The notes below the pieces were generated by a model that made no database searches, had not been told where the DNA came from, and saw only the letters and a list, made by a program, of their open reading frames with translations. 64,000 nt of DNA, taken from Closterium sp. NIES-65. Taxonomy: Eukaryota; Streptophyta; Zygnematophyceae; Desmidiales; Closteriaceae. Below are positions 35,001 to 45,300 of the stretch, in pieces; the first letter of the stretch is position 1, and the number at the start of each line of letters is the position of its first letter. The position numbers were made by a program, and so were the translations under genes. Location of the stretch: assembly GCA_948144175.1 (NCBI GenBank), contig CANXME010002006.1, forward strand, positions 1-64,000, written 5' to 3'.

Positions 35001-36306
35001 CCTTTTCAAAGCGTGCGAGTGTCTCGACTGGAATATTTCCCGTGTTGTCCCATTTGGGAAGGCTGATTTTCCTCCCGTTGTTGTTGATGTTGGCCGTCTG
35101 GTTAACCCAGTTGATCTCGGGGTTGAACTTTTTAAGAAAGTCTCTCCCGAAGATTACGTCGAGTCCTTTGATATTTGTGATGGGGAGAGCAGGCTTCCAT
35201 CGAAGGGGTCCAATCTGGAGTAGCAACCGTGTTTTTCCGTAGATAGGTAGCTTACTGCCATCCACCATCGTTGCAGAGAAGCTTGAGGACTTGATGTCAC
35301 CTCCGAGTCGATCGATTGCCTTTTTGTCATAGACGCTGTGCAACGCCCCGCTGTCCACGAGTGCTTGGAGGCGCTGTCCGTTGCAGATCACCTCGAGCAG
35401 GAGTGGTGAGCGTTGCTCAGAGTACCCAAAAATAGTCTCATTAATAGGATCATAGGGTACATCCCAATATTCAGTACACACCGTGGTTCCACTGCTTTCT
35501 TCTGGACAACTAGCTGGCCTGGGCTGCGTGGAGAAAGGCTCTTCTCCAATGCCAGGAGTAGAGGTAGTAACCGTACAAGTTGACCCTGAGGGGGTGGATC
35601 TGGTCGACGCCTGCGATCCACTGGATGCATCCTTGAGGGGTTTTCGGAGTTTCTGCAGCTTCTTTTGAACTCCCAGCTGCCTCTTCAGCTGCTTCAGCTC
35701 CATAGACTTCTTCCCTGGGGAGTGGAGAGTCGTCTTGGGCTGGTTCCGGGAGAGGACGTTGACGCTGTGAAAAGGTCTACTCCTTTCCACACTCCTTAAT
35801 TTTTTCCCCAGCTCCGTAGGCACCGGTACCACTTCTTTAATTGTCTGCTTCCTCTGGAGTTCTTCCCGGAATTTGTTTATGGCTCCGGACCCGCGAAAAA
35901 CGCCAGTCTTCATTAAAGCATCTTTGAAAGATAACTTTAACGAATTCTGTTTTTTCCCGGGGTCGAATTGGAGAGTTCCCGTCTTGGTCGAGTCTGTTTT
36001 CGCGGAGGTTTTCTTTTCCTCGGCGAATTCCTCTGACAAATTTCGGTCAAGGGGCTTGGGATTTCGCCCTTGATTCTCCAAATCTCGCGCCCAATGCTGT
36101 CCTTCAATTTCGATTCGGTCCAGATTGCGCTGACGCTTTCGGATCTGTTTTTTCTCGCCAGCACGATCCGCAATCACTGGCGAGATCCGTTTTTTGACAT
36201 TTTGTTTTTTGTTTCGCCACTCCCACGAGCTCGGAATGTCGCACGTGCAGATTTCATGTGAAAACAGTCGACAATCCGATGTCCGTTTCCGCCGCAAAAT
36301 TCGCAA
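32077..36306 (-). CDS. pol: Gypsy Pol: protease, RT, RNase H, integrase, chromodomain
   Basis: An open frame of 1409 codons lies in the -1 frame relative to gag, overlapping it by 133 bases; its first listed codon is not ATG, so it is expected to be made as a Gag-Pol fusion. Motifs with rough residue numbers: protease [10 protein letters not shown] (320), RT with DLRSGYWQI (590) and [11 protein letters not shown] (652), RNase H with [13 protein letters not shown] and TDHCSLKYL, integrase HHCC ([11 protein letters not shown]...CDTCQRMK, about 990-1030), DDE residues in [17 protein letters not shown] and GQTERLNQ, and chromodomain ([18 protein letters not shown]) in the last 65 residues, thought to guide integration to modified histones. 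All catalytic residues are present. The stop TGA (32077-32079) is the first three bases of the polypurine tract. Confidence 0.95.
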   Translation of the reverse strand: MRILRRKRTSDCRLFSHEICTCDIPSSWEWRNKKQNVKKRISPVIADRAGEKKQIRKRQRNLDRIEIEGQHWARDLENQGRNPKPLDRNLSEEFAEEKKTSAKTDSTKTGTLQFDPGKKQNSLKLSFKDALMKTGVFRGSGAINKFREELQRKQTIKEVVPVPTELGKKLRSVERSRPFHSVNVLSRNQPKTTLHSPGKKSMELKQLKRQLGVQKKLQKLRKPLKDASSGSQASTRSTPSGSTCTVTTSTPGIGEEPFSTQPRPASCPEESSGTTVCTEYWDVPYDPINETIFGYSEQRSPLLLEVICNGQRLQALVDSGALHSVYDKKAIDRLGGDIKSSSFSATMVDGSKLPIYGKTRLLLQIGPLRWKPALPITNIKGLDVIFGRDFLKKFNPEINWVNQTANINNNGRKISLPKWDNTGNIPVETLARFEKDVKRTTAGFMAIVNEADNGEKQTQELPPAVKKILEEFQDVLPDDLPDQLPPYRTHQHEIVEEPGSKPTFRAPYRLSPTELADMKKQIEYLLEKGLIRPSTSPYGAPVLFTPKPDGSLRMCIDYRALNKQTVKNKYPIPRIDDLFDQLRGATVFSKLDLRSGYWQIRMADNSIHKTAFRTRYGSYEYLVMPFGLTNAPATFQAEMNHILRPLLDECVVVYLDDILIYSKDMKQHVEHLRRVFEILRRERFYVKLSKREFALKKVQFLGHMVSAQGVHVDPKKIEAVRTWKTPENVKELQQFLGFVNYYNRFVPNYAKIAAPLTNLLKKNTPYQWEAKHQEAVEQLKTALTSAPVLILPDTELDYVIEADASDQAVGAVLMQDQGKGLQPIAYLSKKLHGAELNHPIHDKEALAIVNAFKAWRCYLEGRKTIVYTDHCSLKYLKTQPTLSRRQVRWIDFLETHFHYDIVYKPGHKNKADALSRPAHVAALQIDGMNPLLKGLFTHGYTIDPEVSVAEKRHLLHWNQDIAYRKGSTKIWVPNYPPLRQLLLEEYHDVLYAGHFGSNKTLAGIAKHYYWPHMADDVQKFVTSCDTCQRMKSSKQKKAGLLQPLPVPEQPWQVVSLDFITGLPPTKAGYDAILVVIDKFSKMRHFIPTHTTARIKETVQIFFRYVISQHGIPTTLISDRDPKFTSKFWKELMSLMGTKLAMSSAYHPQTDGQTERLNQIVEQLLRAACKDDISKWDAHLPVLEFAYNNATHAATGQTHFFLCYGRNPLTPPKPTVPATVQPAHDFISTMHQLWERTHKRLLIIQQQQKKLADRSRNDHSIQIGDQVLLDTRNLDISHLPSKLRPRFYGPFLVEAQVTPVTFRLRLPATWRIHNAFHVQLLKPYRDPNTVFKGRQPPPPLPVIVNGEPEYEVEAVLAHRRRRSGTLELLIRWKGYDPSEDTWVPEHDMDNARRPMQDYLFKQGVTSTTQL

Positions 36307-37136
36307 ACTGTTTTGTTTTTTGCAGGTCGTGAATTCGCGTCGAATTTGTTGACTTCCATGGGGTCGGCGAACGTGGTTGAAGCCGAGCGATCCCCTTGTC
36401 GTGATCCGACGACGTGGGGCCGTCGTGTTCCGGAGTTGACCAAGTCAAAACGCTTCGCGGCCGATACGATTTCGCTGTAGCTGCTGCAATTCGCTGCTGC
36501 AACCTGGCGCCGAATGTCGGTTTTCAGCCCCGCGATGTAGGACTGAATTTTTTCGCCCTCGGTAATGTCGGGAATGCGATTATAAAATTCCTCCATCTGC
36601 TGCGTGTATTGCGTGACAATCCCGTATTGCCTATGGTGATGTAATTTTTCGCGCGCAATATAAGTGGAATTAATCGGCTCAAAACGTTTGAGAAGGTCTG
36701 CCCGGAACTGCTGCCACGTGGCTTCGCCCTGGAAAATGCTACTGTTGCTTCCGAGCCACTCGAGAGCTGGACCGCGCATCAACGTTGTCGCGAGACGAAT
36801 TTTCTCGCCGTCGTACTCCGTTGTCGTCCATCCGATCGCCGCGAAATAAATTTCCATCGTCGCGAGCCACCGCCTGACGTCGGATTTTCGATCGCTAGGG
36901 TCGAACGATTCCGGCGAGCGAAGTTTCGGAACCTCGAACTGACGCTGCGACTGCTGCGAAGTCTTCGAAGCAGGAATGTTCATGGTCGAGAGGAGCCGCG
37001 TAACGCGCTGTAGTTCGTTTCGCAACTGCTCGTTCTCCAATCGCGACCGTTCAGTCGTCGCTCGCATCTCCGCTTCCATCTTGGCGATTTGCGCGAAGAG
37101 CTGTTGCGTAACGTCGTTGGTCGCCGGCGAACCCAT
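36174..37136 (-). CDS. gag: Gypsy Gag with CCHC zinc knuckle (320 aa)
   Basis: Starts at ATG 37136; the listed frame extends a few non-ATG codons further. It holds an N-terminal coiled-coil-like heptad region ([21 protein letters not shown]), the retrotransposon gag domain ([36 protein letters not shown]) and one CCHC knuckle, [14 protein letters not shown] (C-x2-C-x4-H-x4-C), near the C-terminus. It forms the particle and binds RNA. It ends at TGA 36174, inside the pol overlap. Confidence 0.93.
   Translation of the reverse strand: MGSPATNDVTQQLFAQIAKMEAEMRATTERSRLENEQLRNELQRVTRLLSTMNIPASKTSQQSQRQFEVPKLRSPESFDPSDRKSDVRRWLATMEIYFAAIGWTTTEYDGEKIRLATTLMRGPALEWLGSNSSIFQGEATWQQFRADLLKRFEPINSTYIAREKLHHHRQYGIVTQYTQQMEEFYNRIPDITEGEKIQSYIAGLKTDIRRQVAAANCSSYSEIVSAAKRFDLVNSGTRRPHVVGSRQGDRSASTTFADPMEVNKFDANSRPAKNKTVCEFCGGNGHRIVDCFHMKSARATFRARGSGETKNKMSKNGSRQ
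36189..36321 (-). promoter_or_regulatory. Candidate -1 frameshift region of gypsy gag-pol
   Basis: Three A AAA AAC heptamers lie in the gag frame with the canonical codon register (NNA AAA AAC) at 36315-36321, 36204-36210 and 36189-36195, all within the gag-pol overlap. The pol frame is open after each. The last two lie within 40 bases of the gag stop and would retain the zinc knuckle. A AAA AAC is a well-known retroviral slippery sequence. Confidence 0.65.
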
Positions 37137-37300
37137 CCTGTTCAAAAACCACGCGAGGGGGTTAATTCGAAAAGTGCGGAACTGGTACTTACCAGAAATC
37201 GGCGTCGAATTGGTCGCCCCCGGCGGTTTTTCGAGGCGATTTTTTCCGCGACCGCTGCTTAGCCGAGAGTTGTCGAGTGAGAACGGCTCTGATTACCAAG

Positions 37301-37702
37301 TGTCACAGGATCGAATTCTCAATCGAAACTTGTCACTAAAACTGAATACAAGGCCTATTTATACTCGGAAAGTACAAGGATAAACGAGATAAAACGAACC
37401 TTCGGGAACACACCCTTCCCGATACTACAATCACAAGTGCGCATAAGCACGCAAGTCTATTGACACTTGGGATTACGCCCAGATTACACCGTATACACCA
37501 CTGTCGGCGCTGTCGGTGCCGTATAATAGGTATGTCGGTGGGAAAAGTAGGAAATAAGAGAAATAAATAGAAGGCTCTAGAGAATAGAATAGTAGGCCGA
37601 TTGAGATGAGATAAAGACCAAAATAAAGAGGAGAAAAGGGAGAATGGAATAACGGAAAAATATAATAGTGAGAAAATATTATAACGGGGACGTCCTCTCA
37701 CA
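37301..37702 (-). repeat. 5' LTR of gypsy element
   Basis: 402 bp, about 3 differences from the 3' LTR. A TATA-like TATAAATA lies on the minus strand at 37356-37363. Confidence 0.95.
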
Positions 37703-37940
37703 ATTACTGTGCCCTGCTCTGCCTGACTGATTGGTCTGTGTGTGTGTGATGTGATTACAAGGGAAACTAAGCTTCTAACAAAGTGCACAGGATAAAGTGA
37801 AAAGTAGCACTGACTTGGCAGGATAATGTCACTTGTAGCACTGACCCTACAGCATACCCACCCTTGCTCTATCCTGACAGTTCAGGACAAAATAGGAATT
37901 CTTAAAACCTGCCCTGAGTCCACAGGGTACCCTCAAACGA

Positions 37941-37953
37941 ATCTGAGGCCCTG
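37941..37953 (+). repeat. Right terminal inverted repeat of hAT 2
   Basis: ATCTGAGGCCCTG, the exact inverse of 27884-27896, followed by ATCCATGC as the 8-bp duplication. Confidence 0.9.
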
Positions 37954-38615
37954 ATCCATGCTGTGGCGAACTTTCTCCACCGTGTCAGATTGTGCTTTGA
38001 AATGCTGAAAAGTGTACTAAGCGGCTTGACTGGAACTAGGAACCAATCGTATGAACAGAAGTGAATTGACCTCGAGTGCGAACACGAGCTACCGACGCAG
38101 GACTAGCATTCCACCTGCCGGTCGAAGGGAGGTGTAGATAAACTGTTGAATTTCCCGCAGGAGTACCACCCTCCGCAATAGTGTGATTGACATCAGAATC
38201 ACCTTGCGTGATTTGCCAGCGATAGTCACGGCGTGATGTCAGGTCAAAGCGCAGATGCGCATGCGCCGGTACCGTACTAGGTCACCTTCATAGCACTCAA
38301 AATATGTTGCCACACCTTCTTACAAAGAAAAACTTCTTCCAACATAAAGCCCACTTGAAAAAGTTGTGGTGTGTTTGGAATCCAGTGTCGTGTGTTGGGA
38401 CAGTTTGGGACGTTACTTGTGTTGCAAGGCTCTGGGCCGAAATACGCTGGAGAACGAGGATTCCACTCAACAGTTATTGACGAGGAGCAGGGCTTACAAG
38501 ATACGTATCTGAGGTAAGCCTCTCTCAAGATTGTAAGCACTAAATTCCAAGGTGTACTCTTCTTCACAGTTGTCTACTCCAGGAAAACAAAAAAAAACAA
38601 AGCAAGCAAGCAAAC
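37954..38615. other. Gap downstream of the PsbP-domain gene
   Basis: No supportable gene. It presumably contains the 3' untranslated region and terminator of the PsbP-domain gene, read from the right. Confidence 0.5.
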
Positions 38616-41600
38616 CTAATCGGCAACACTGAACACGCGGAACGAGTCCATGACTTGCCGCAGCACAGGCCTCTCAGAATCCAACAGCCTCTCGGGCACC
38701 TGCAGGCGCAGCTGGTAGAGGCGTCTGTTGGCCACTGCGAGCACTGTGAGGTAGCGGCGGTTCCACTCGAGCACCTGCACTCGCTCGTCTGGCATGATGG
38801 CCAGCTGGTTGTTGTTGGCAAACGACTTCACGTTCAACTGCAGGTGAGCGAGGGATGGGGAGGAGCGGAGGATGCAGGGAGGGAAAGGGTGGGAGAGGGT
38901 GGAGAGAGGGCGGGGACAGGGTGGTAAGCATTTGGTGAAACAATTGACTGGGAAGAGAGAGTGTAATGTGGTGTTTGGGGAAAATTTGATTGGGATTTGG
39001 TGACTCTCCTCAATAGTTCTCACCACCATCACTTTCCCCCCAGCAGCCCTTCACACCATCTCTCCACCATACCTTCCCCCCAACCCCCTCTGCTTCCCCA
39101 TCCCGCAGGCCCCTTACCTCCATATCATTGTACCCCTCATTACTCTCCTCCTCCCCTCGCAAGCTCCCCCTCCTCACTCTCACCCCTCCCCCTCCCCACG
39201 TTCCTCCGCTCCGCCCTCCCTCAGCCCCCTTCTCCCCTCACCTCCATGCCATAGTACTTAGCATCCTCCCCAACAATTCCCGCCCCCATCCTCCAGAATC
39301 CCCCTCCCCTCCTCAATCCGCACTCCCCTCACCTCCACGTCATCGTTCTCGTGTCCTCCCCAACAATCTCCACTCTCCTCCACCCCTCCCCTGCCCTCTC
39401 CTCCGCACCCCCTCATCCCCACTCGCCCCACCCAACCCCATTCGGACCCCCCTCCCTCTTTACGCCCCCTCACCCCCACGTCATAGTACTAAGCGCAGCG
39501 ACCTGCTACTGCTCCTTCCAGTGAGAAAGATGGAGGCGCCTAAAAAAAGTCGTCATAGCGCTCCACGTCCTCTACCCTACCGCACCCCACCCCACCGCAT
39601 CCCACCGCTGCCGCACTCCCTATCCTCCATCCCCGCACCCACACTCCCCACCATCACCCTCACTCCCCCCCACTCCCCTCCAACCCCTCCCCCTTTCCCC
39701 CACGCCCCCTCACCTCCACGTCATAGTACTCAGCGTCCTCCTCCTGCTCCCCGGCGCCTCTCCTCCCGGTGCCAGCTGGCACGATGCGGTTGGCGGAGGA
39801 GATGAGGGAGGCCTCACGCCGCACGCCCAGGCGTGTGGACATGAACTCCGTTAGAAGCTGCTTCTCTACTCGCTCCCCTGCCGCCTGGGGGGCTCCCAGG
39901 TCCCGCACAGACTGTACAGCCACATGCATTAACCAGGGAATAACAGGGCGTTAACAGGGAGTACAGAGGAGTACGGTGGGGCACAGGAACTCCGTTAGAA
40001 GCTGCTTCTCCACTCGTTGACCTGCCGCCTGGGGGGCTCCCAGGTCGCGTACAGGCTGTACAGGGGTTCGACACGGAGAATGGGGGAGTGCAGAGGGGTA
40101 CAGGAAGGTGCGTGGACATTAACTCCGTTAGAAGCTGCTTCTCTACTCGCTTCCCTGCTGCCTGCGGGCCTCCCAGGCTGTCCCAGATCATATGCGCTAT
40201 AGGATCCGCAGTCTCTGTACCTTTCTTCTCACTGCAGGGTGGGTACTGTTTTTTTAGCGATTGCCTTTGGACTTTACGCGGGTTGGCTGTGTCAAAGATT
40301 GGAATATGTGCCTCGCGGCACAGCACATGGCACACTACACAACGCATAGCACACACACATACAGCGCATACCACACACACAGCGCATACCACACACACAG
40401 CGCATACCACACGCACAGCGCATACCACACACACAGCGCATACCACACACACAGCGTATACTATACACACAGTGCATACCACACACACAGCGCATACCAC
40501 ACACACAGCGCATACTACACACACAGTGCATACCACACACACAGCGCATACCACACACACAGCGCATACCACACACATAGCGTATACTACACACACAGTG
40601 CATACCACACGCACAGCGCATACTACACACACAATGCATACCACACAAACAGCGCATACCACACACACAGCGCATACCCCACACACAACGCACAGCACAC
40701 ACACAGCGCATAGCACACACACAGCGCACTACATACCGCGAATCGGGACGACGAGGGCGACGACACCTCGACGCTCACGTTCTCGTCGAGGTTGAACGAG
40801 CTGCGGAAGAAACAGTCCTGCCCGGATCCCCGCACCTGACGGCGGGAACGACGGGAGGAATGGCGGTGAGAATGGCGGAGAAACAGCGGCGGAGGGCGAG
40901 TGAAGAGGGCTCGGGAAATGCGCAACTTGGAAGCTCAGAATCACACGAGCGCGGATGACTCAGATGATTCAGGAACGAGCACAGCAGCTCCGAAGCTCAA
41001 AAAGGACGAGCGAGCCAATGACGAAAACACGCCGATCCGAGAGCCGATCAGGCTCATCACATGTGATCTGAATAGAGCGGAAAAAGGCCGAAACCCAGGC
41101 GGCCTTGAGAGCGTGAGTGCGTTTTCAGAACCAGCCTTTGATGACGCGACCTTCTAGTGAGTATCGTACGGCTGCTGTCTTGGTAGGAAAACTTTTGGAC
41201 GTCTCTAAAGCTGTATGTGCCGTTTGAGGCGTCAAAACGCGCGACCTAGTGAGTCACTCATCTCACCACGCTGATAGCGCAAACTAGCCAGTCTGGCAGC
41301 TCAGCAGGTCGATGACGTGAACTAGCGAGTGTTCTGTGAGAATTATCAAACGCTGATCCAATCTGTGTCGCGAATAACGAGCAGCCGTTAACGCGACCAC
41401 GGCTTTAGTCGACTCAAAAGTCTCCTCTTTCAGAATTCTCAAAAGCAACTCTTCCCGGACTCACCTCGACCCACGAGTCGGGGTAGAAGAACGAGTAGCC
41501 GTCGAGCCGATCCACGTACAGACGGAAGCCGGCAGGCGGGAGCAAAAACGGCAGCGCTTGCGCCGCGGGGAGAGCAGACCAATCCGCGAGCAGCGCGCCG

Positions 41601-41920
41601 GCAGATGCGGCGAGAAGAAGGGAAGCTCTGCGAGAAAATGCTCCCTTAGAGGAGGCTCCGTTATTATCCTGCAATTCACTCGTAGAACACTCTGAACCGG
41701 AGGATGCTGAAAATCTATCTGGTTCTTGGCTAGCCCGCACTCGGAACGCTCTGCGACTCGAGCCTACTCGTGCGGTTTGTCTGGGAGCAAGGACGCTCCA
41801 GGAGCCTCCTAAGCAGCGAACTGCGGATGTGTCGGCTCGCTCCGCTGCACACAGCTGAAGCGGAGCGCATGCTAAGGTGGCAGCCGCCGCTCCGGTGCTG
41901 GCCGACATGATTAGAGACAT
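38616..41920 (-). CDS. PsbP-domain protein, thylakoid lumen (PPD-like, 324 aa)
   Basis: Exons on the minus strand: 41920-41465, 40835-40737, 39911-39714, 38837-38616, all phase 0 with GT/AG borders (975 coding bases). The first 75 or so residues are Ser/Arg/Ala-rich, like a chloroplast transit peptide. A twin-arginine segment (FSRRASLLLAASAGALLADW, residues about 93-112) and AQA follow, as in lumen proteins exported by the Tat route. The mature part has PsbP-family motifs: YSFFYPDSWVEV, GSGQDCFFRSSFNLDENVSV, LTEFMSTRLGVRREAS, YYDVE, NNNQLAIMPDERVQVLEWNR and VMDSFRV at the C-terminus. It resembles the PsbP-domain (PPD) group rather than the oxygen-evolving PsbP itself; PPD1, a photosystem I assembly factor in land plants, is the nearest in memory, with moderate confidence. 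ATG 41920 is the first start, with a second in frame at 41908. Introns 2 and 3 contain partial copies of the exon ends. Confidence 0.85.
39110..39505 (-). repeat. Copies of the PsbP-gene exon 3 3' end with donor site
   Basis: The exon 3/intron 3 junction (39711-39745, plus-strand CACCTCCACGTCATAGTACT) recurs in intron 3 at about 39471, 39338, 39238 and 39115. On the sense strand each copy keeps the exon end and a GTGAGG or GTAAGG donor. Adjacent C/T-rich intron sequence is copied with it. Confidence 0.75.
39975..40200 (-). repeat. Two copies of the PsbP-gene exon 3 5' half
   Basis: The segment encoding LGAPQAAGERVEKQLLTEFM (39835-39911) recurs upstream in intron 2 at 39977-40060 and 40117-40196. 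The copies still read as LGAPQAAGQRVEKQLLTEF and LGGPQAAGKRVEKQLLTEL. They have lost a clear downstream continuation and look like exon shadows. Confidence 0.8.
40325..40736 (-). repeat. 18-bp minisatellite starting at the PsbP-gene exon 2 donor
   Basis: About 22 units (sense strand GTATGCGCTGTGTGTGTG) begin immediately at the exon 2 5' splice site (GCG|GTATGTAGTGCGCTG). Most units repeat a GGTATG or AGTATG donor-like motif. The His/Thr/Cys/Val-rich open frames across it are repeat artefacts. Confidence 0.8.
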
Positions 41921-42359
41921 AATTACGGTCGACCAGTTGCTTAGGCCAGACTAGACTAGTGAGCAGATATGGGAACTGTCGATAAATGGCAAAAGTGAGG
42001 GGGGATGGAGATGGAACAAATGGAGTTATCTAGGGTGGATAGGCTTCGTCTTCTGGTTCCACGTGGCTTGATGCGACCTCCAGTTCGATGAGCCTCGAGT
42101 TTCGCGAAAAGAGATGCCTGGGTCGCGAGGACACGAAAGCAATTACTTAGTAACTGCTTGTCGCACTGGCGCCGCGAAACATCAGCATGACTCATGCGGA
42201 CCACTGTTTGTGTTATTGTGCCAGCAAGAAATAAATCATTTCAATAAGAATGAGACAATAATGATAATACATTCCCCCTCCCTGCAAACTAGTTCTCAAA
42301 ATTGCTTCTCAGGTCATAGTGATATGTTCCCCAGCACGACCTCTTATATTAAGAGCAGC
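41921..42359. other. Intergenic region between RopGEF and the PsbP-domain gene
   Basis: About 440 bases between the RopGEF stop and the PsbP-gene start, both genes on the minus strand. It must hold the RopGEF 3' end and the PsbP-gene promoter. I see no further gene or clear motif. Confidence 0.6.
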
Positions 42360-45300
42360 TCAACTCCAGTCCGCACTCGCCGATCGTGTCCTCGCCGGAG
42401 GCTGGGGCGGCAACCCCGCACCCGGCGAGAATTGCACCGGCCCACGAGAAGGCGAAACCTGGTAACCAGGAGACCCCACTCCACGCCCTCCTCCTACCCC
42501 ACCACCGCCACCACCACCACCAGCACCACCACCACCGCCATTACCACCATTACCACCACCGCCGCCCATTCCCATCCCACACATCACTTCATCTGCCATC
42601 CCTCCGCTCTGACTCCTCCCCAACGCCCGGTTTCCCCGCTTTCCCCTAGGCTGCAGCGACCCAGTGCGCCTGAGAAACCTGTCCCCTAGCATGGCTCGGC
42701 TGGGACTGGCGGAGGGTGAGCTTCCCCCAGATCCACCTCCCCCTGACCCAGAAGGGGGATACACCATCCCACCCCCACCCCCACCTGCTCCCCCACCCAT
42801 TCCACCACCATTACCACCACCACCACCGGGACCACCGACACCAGCGCCTGAGCCGGCACCTGAAGTGTTCCGCCCATGAAGAGGACTCCGCATGTATCTC
42901 CCGCTTCCGCTGCTGCCACCGCCGCCACCCCCGCCACCAGGCACAGCACCGCCACCGACAGACAGCCGGCCCATGGCGCCTGAAATCAAGGGGCTACGCA
43001 GCTCAGGGCTGCGCGGGGGCCGCATATCCCACTTGGCCGACGCCTTCCCCAGCACCCCCGAACCCGGATACCCCGGCCCTGCCGGCGCCATCCCCACTCC
43101 CACCGCTGCACCCAGCCCGCCTCCTCCATCCCCTCCTCCTCCCGGCCCCCCACCCCCTCCGCCCCGCGCGCCTTTCCCCGACCGCGCGCTCCCGCCGCTG
43201 CGACTAGAGTCGAAGGACCGGACGCTGCCATTGGTGGATTCGCTATTATCACTGGACATGGAGACGGCGTCGAAGACGGTTTCGGGCATGAGCACGCTGA
43301 AGGTGGGGTGGCGCAGGCCTTGAGGGTGCGGGTCGCAGGGCAGGTCCACGAACTGCTGCGGGTTGAGGAAGAGGTAGTTGGCGTGCAGCACATCCCGGAT
43401 TCGTGACCGGATGTTGGATGCTGCTCCTTCCAGCACCCGCGAGTAGCTTTCAAGGACTGCTTTGCCGATGTCCTGCAGGCAGCATGGGGGAGGTGGTGGG
43501 GGGGGGGGAGGGGAGGGAGGCATGGGATGCATGGGGAAAGGGGTTGAGGAAGAGGTTTCGGGCATGAGCAGGCTGAAGGTGGGGTGGCGCAGGCCTTGAG
43601 GGTGCGGGTCGCAGGGCAGGTCCACGAACTGCTGCGGGTTGAGGAAGAGGTAGTTGGCGTGCAGCACATCCCGGATTCGTGACCGGATGTTGGATGCTGC
43701 TCCTTCCAGCTTTCAAGGAACGTGGGAGATACGGGGGGTGGGGTAGGGAGGTGAGGGTATGAGCAAGAGAGAGGGGGAGGGTTAGCAGGAGGGAGTTGAA
43801 GGTATGCATGGGATGTGCAGAGCTTGGCATGACCTTTGCGATTTCGAGGGTGGGTCGAGTTAGGTGGAGTGTGGGCGGAGTGCGGAGTTGGCTTCTCCTG
43901 CAGGTCAGCCCATCTATGGCAAGGCAAAAGGCACCTCTGGTGCAGGATAGGACCTGCTAAAGCCTCTACTTTCCTCCTTTCTGGTCGCATTCTAGTGCAA
44001 TCCGTTCTGATGCTGTTCCTTACCAGCACAACACATGGAGCTGCAAGAACGTACCCCATTGAATGCGATGTTGGCTAGGTCAAGAGTGGTGCGGGGCAGG
44101 TCGGGCCATCTGCGGCAGATGGCAGCAAGGCACGAGGACACGCGCTGCAGGCTCTCCTGACTTCCCCTCTGATATCTCTGAACTGAGGTAGCGTAGCTTA
44201 CCCCATTGAACGCGATTTTGGCAAGATCCAGAGTAGTTTGGGGCAGGTCGGGCCATCTGCGGCGGATGGCAGCAAGGCACGAGGAGACGCGCTGCAGGCT
44301 CTCCTCCAACCGCACCACGTCCCGGCTGCTAGTGGACAAATAACTGCCGCCCAGCGTGTGGCTCAGCTGGGGCTCCCTGGTCATGCCAAGTCAACGCCAG
44401 TCAAAGCATTGCAAGAGTGGTCAACACAAGTCAAAGAGGAACCAAAACGGAGTGAACGTGAGTGAACATGGGACTGATGATGTGAGGTGAAGTGCAAAGC
44501 TGTACGCGCATGTCGAACAAACAGTGTCACCACAAAAAGGGCGAGAGACACTTTGTCAAGCTCGCAAAGAATTGCACCTCTACGAACCGCACAGAACTGC
44601 ATTGCACCGCGCCATACTGCACAGGACCGGTACCTTGCGATCGCGAGCTGGCGCATCCAGATCTGCTCGGCAGCCTCGAGCTTGCAGGCGAGCTTGAGAG
44701 CCGCCTTCTGATTGGACAGGTCCACGGTGGAGAGCAGCTTGTCGTCCGTGAAGGGGTTGGCGTGCAGGGCCGCATACACCCTGTCTCCCACCACCGCCCT
44801 CACGTTCTGAAGAGCATGAGCAGGTGGAAGGCAAGGAAATAGGTGGTTCGGAAGAGGAAAGTTAAGTGAAGGGAAGCAACTGGGCAGCTGTGACTGGGAT
44901 GGCGTGCAGGGCCGCATACACCCTGTCTCCCACCACCGCCCTCACGTTCTGAAGTGGGGAACAGTGTAGGTGTGGAGAAGTCGGGCGGTAATGGTTGGCA
45001 TGAAGGTTGGTGAGCAAAGTGGGGAGTGGCTTGTCGTCCGTGAACGGGTTGGCGTGCAGCGCTGCATACAGCCTGTCTCCCACCACCGCCCTCGCGTTCT
45101 GATGGGAGTAGGTGGGGGGAAGGGACGGGTGGGAAGGAAACAGGTGGAGAGGCACAGTTTGAAAGCCGCTTCTCATTGGACAGGTCCACCATGGAGAGCA
45201 GCTTGTCGTCCGTGAACGGGTTGGCGTGCAGTGCTGCATACACCCTGTCTCCCACCACCACCCTCACGTTCTAGAAGTGGGGAAGAGTGGAGGGGTGGAG

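Larger units (their letters stand above)
31665..37702 (-). mobile_element. Ty3/gypsy chromovirus retrotransposon, complete
   Basis: This 6038-bp element has 402-bp LTRs at 31665-32066 (3') and 37301-37702 (5'), differing at about 3 positions, and target duplication ATTAC (31660-31664, 37703-37707). The primer-binding site on the minus strand is TGGTAATCAGAGCC (37285-37298), two bases from the 5' LTR, a tRNA-Met-like site with one extra A. The polypurine tract TGAGGGGGGGAAG (32067-32079) abuts the 3' LTR. Gag and pol are intact in overlapping frames, and the C-terminal chromodomain places it among chromoviruses. It is inserted 65 bp after the transposase stop of hAT 2, so it is younger than that element. 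Confidence 0.96.
27884..37953 (+). mobile_element. hAT DNA transposon 2, complete, with nested gypsy element
   Basis: It begins CAGGGCCTCAGAT (27884-27896) and ends with the exact inverse (37941-37953). It is flanked by 8-bp duplications ATCCATGG (27876-27883) and ATCCATGC (37954-37961), 7 of 8 matching; 8-bp duplications are the hallmark of hAT elements. Just inside the left end, three copies of GAAT(T)TCAGTATA (27923, 27986, 28018) look like subterminal transposase-binding repeats. Subtracting the nested gypsy insertion (31665-37702 plus one 5-bp duplication) leaves about 4.0 kb, a normal autonomous hAT size. It carries an intact transposase gene and may be active or recently active. Confidence 0.9.

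Noticed and set aside
40088..40795. His/Thr- and Cys/Val-rich open frames on both strands
   Set aside because: Artefacts of the 18-bp GT/CA minisatellite in the PsbP-gene intron.
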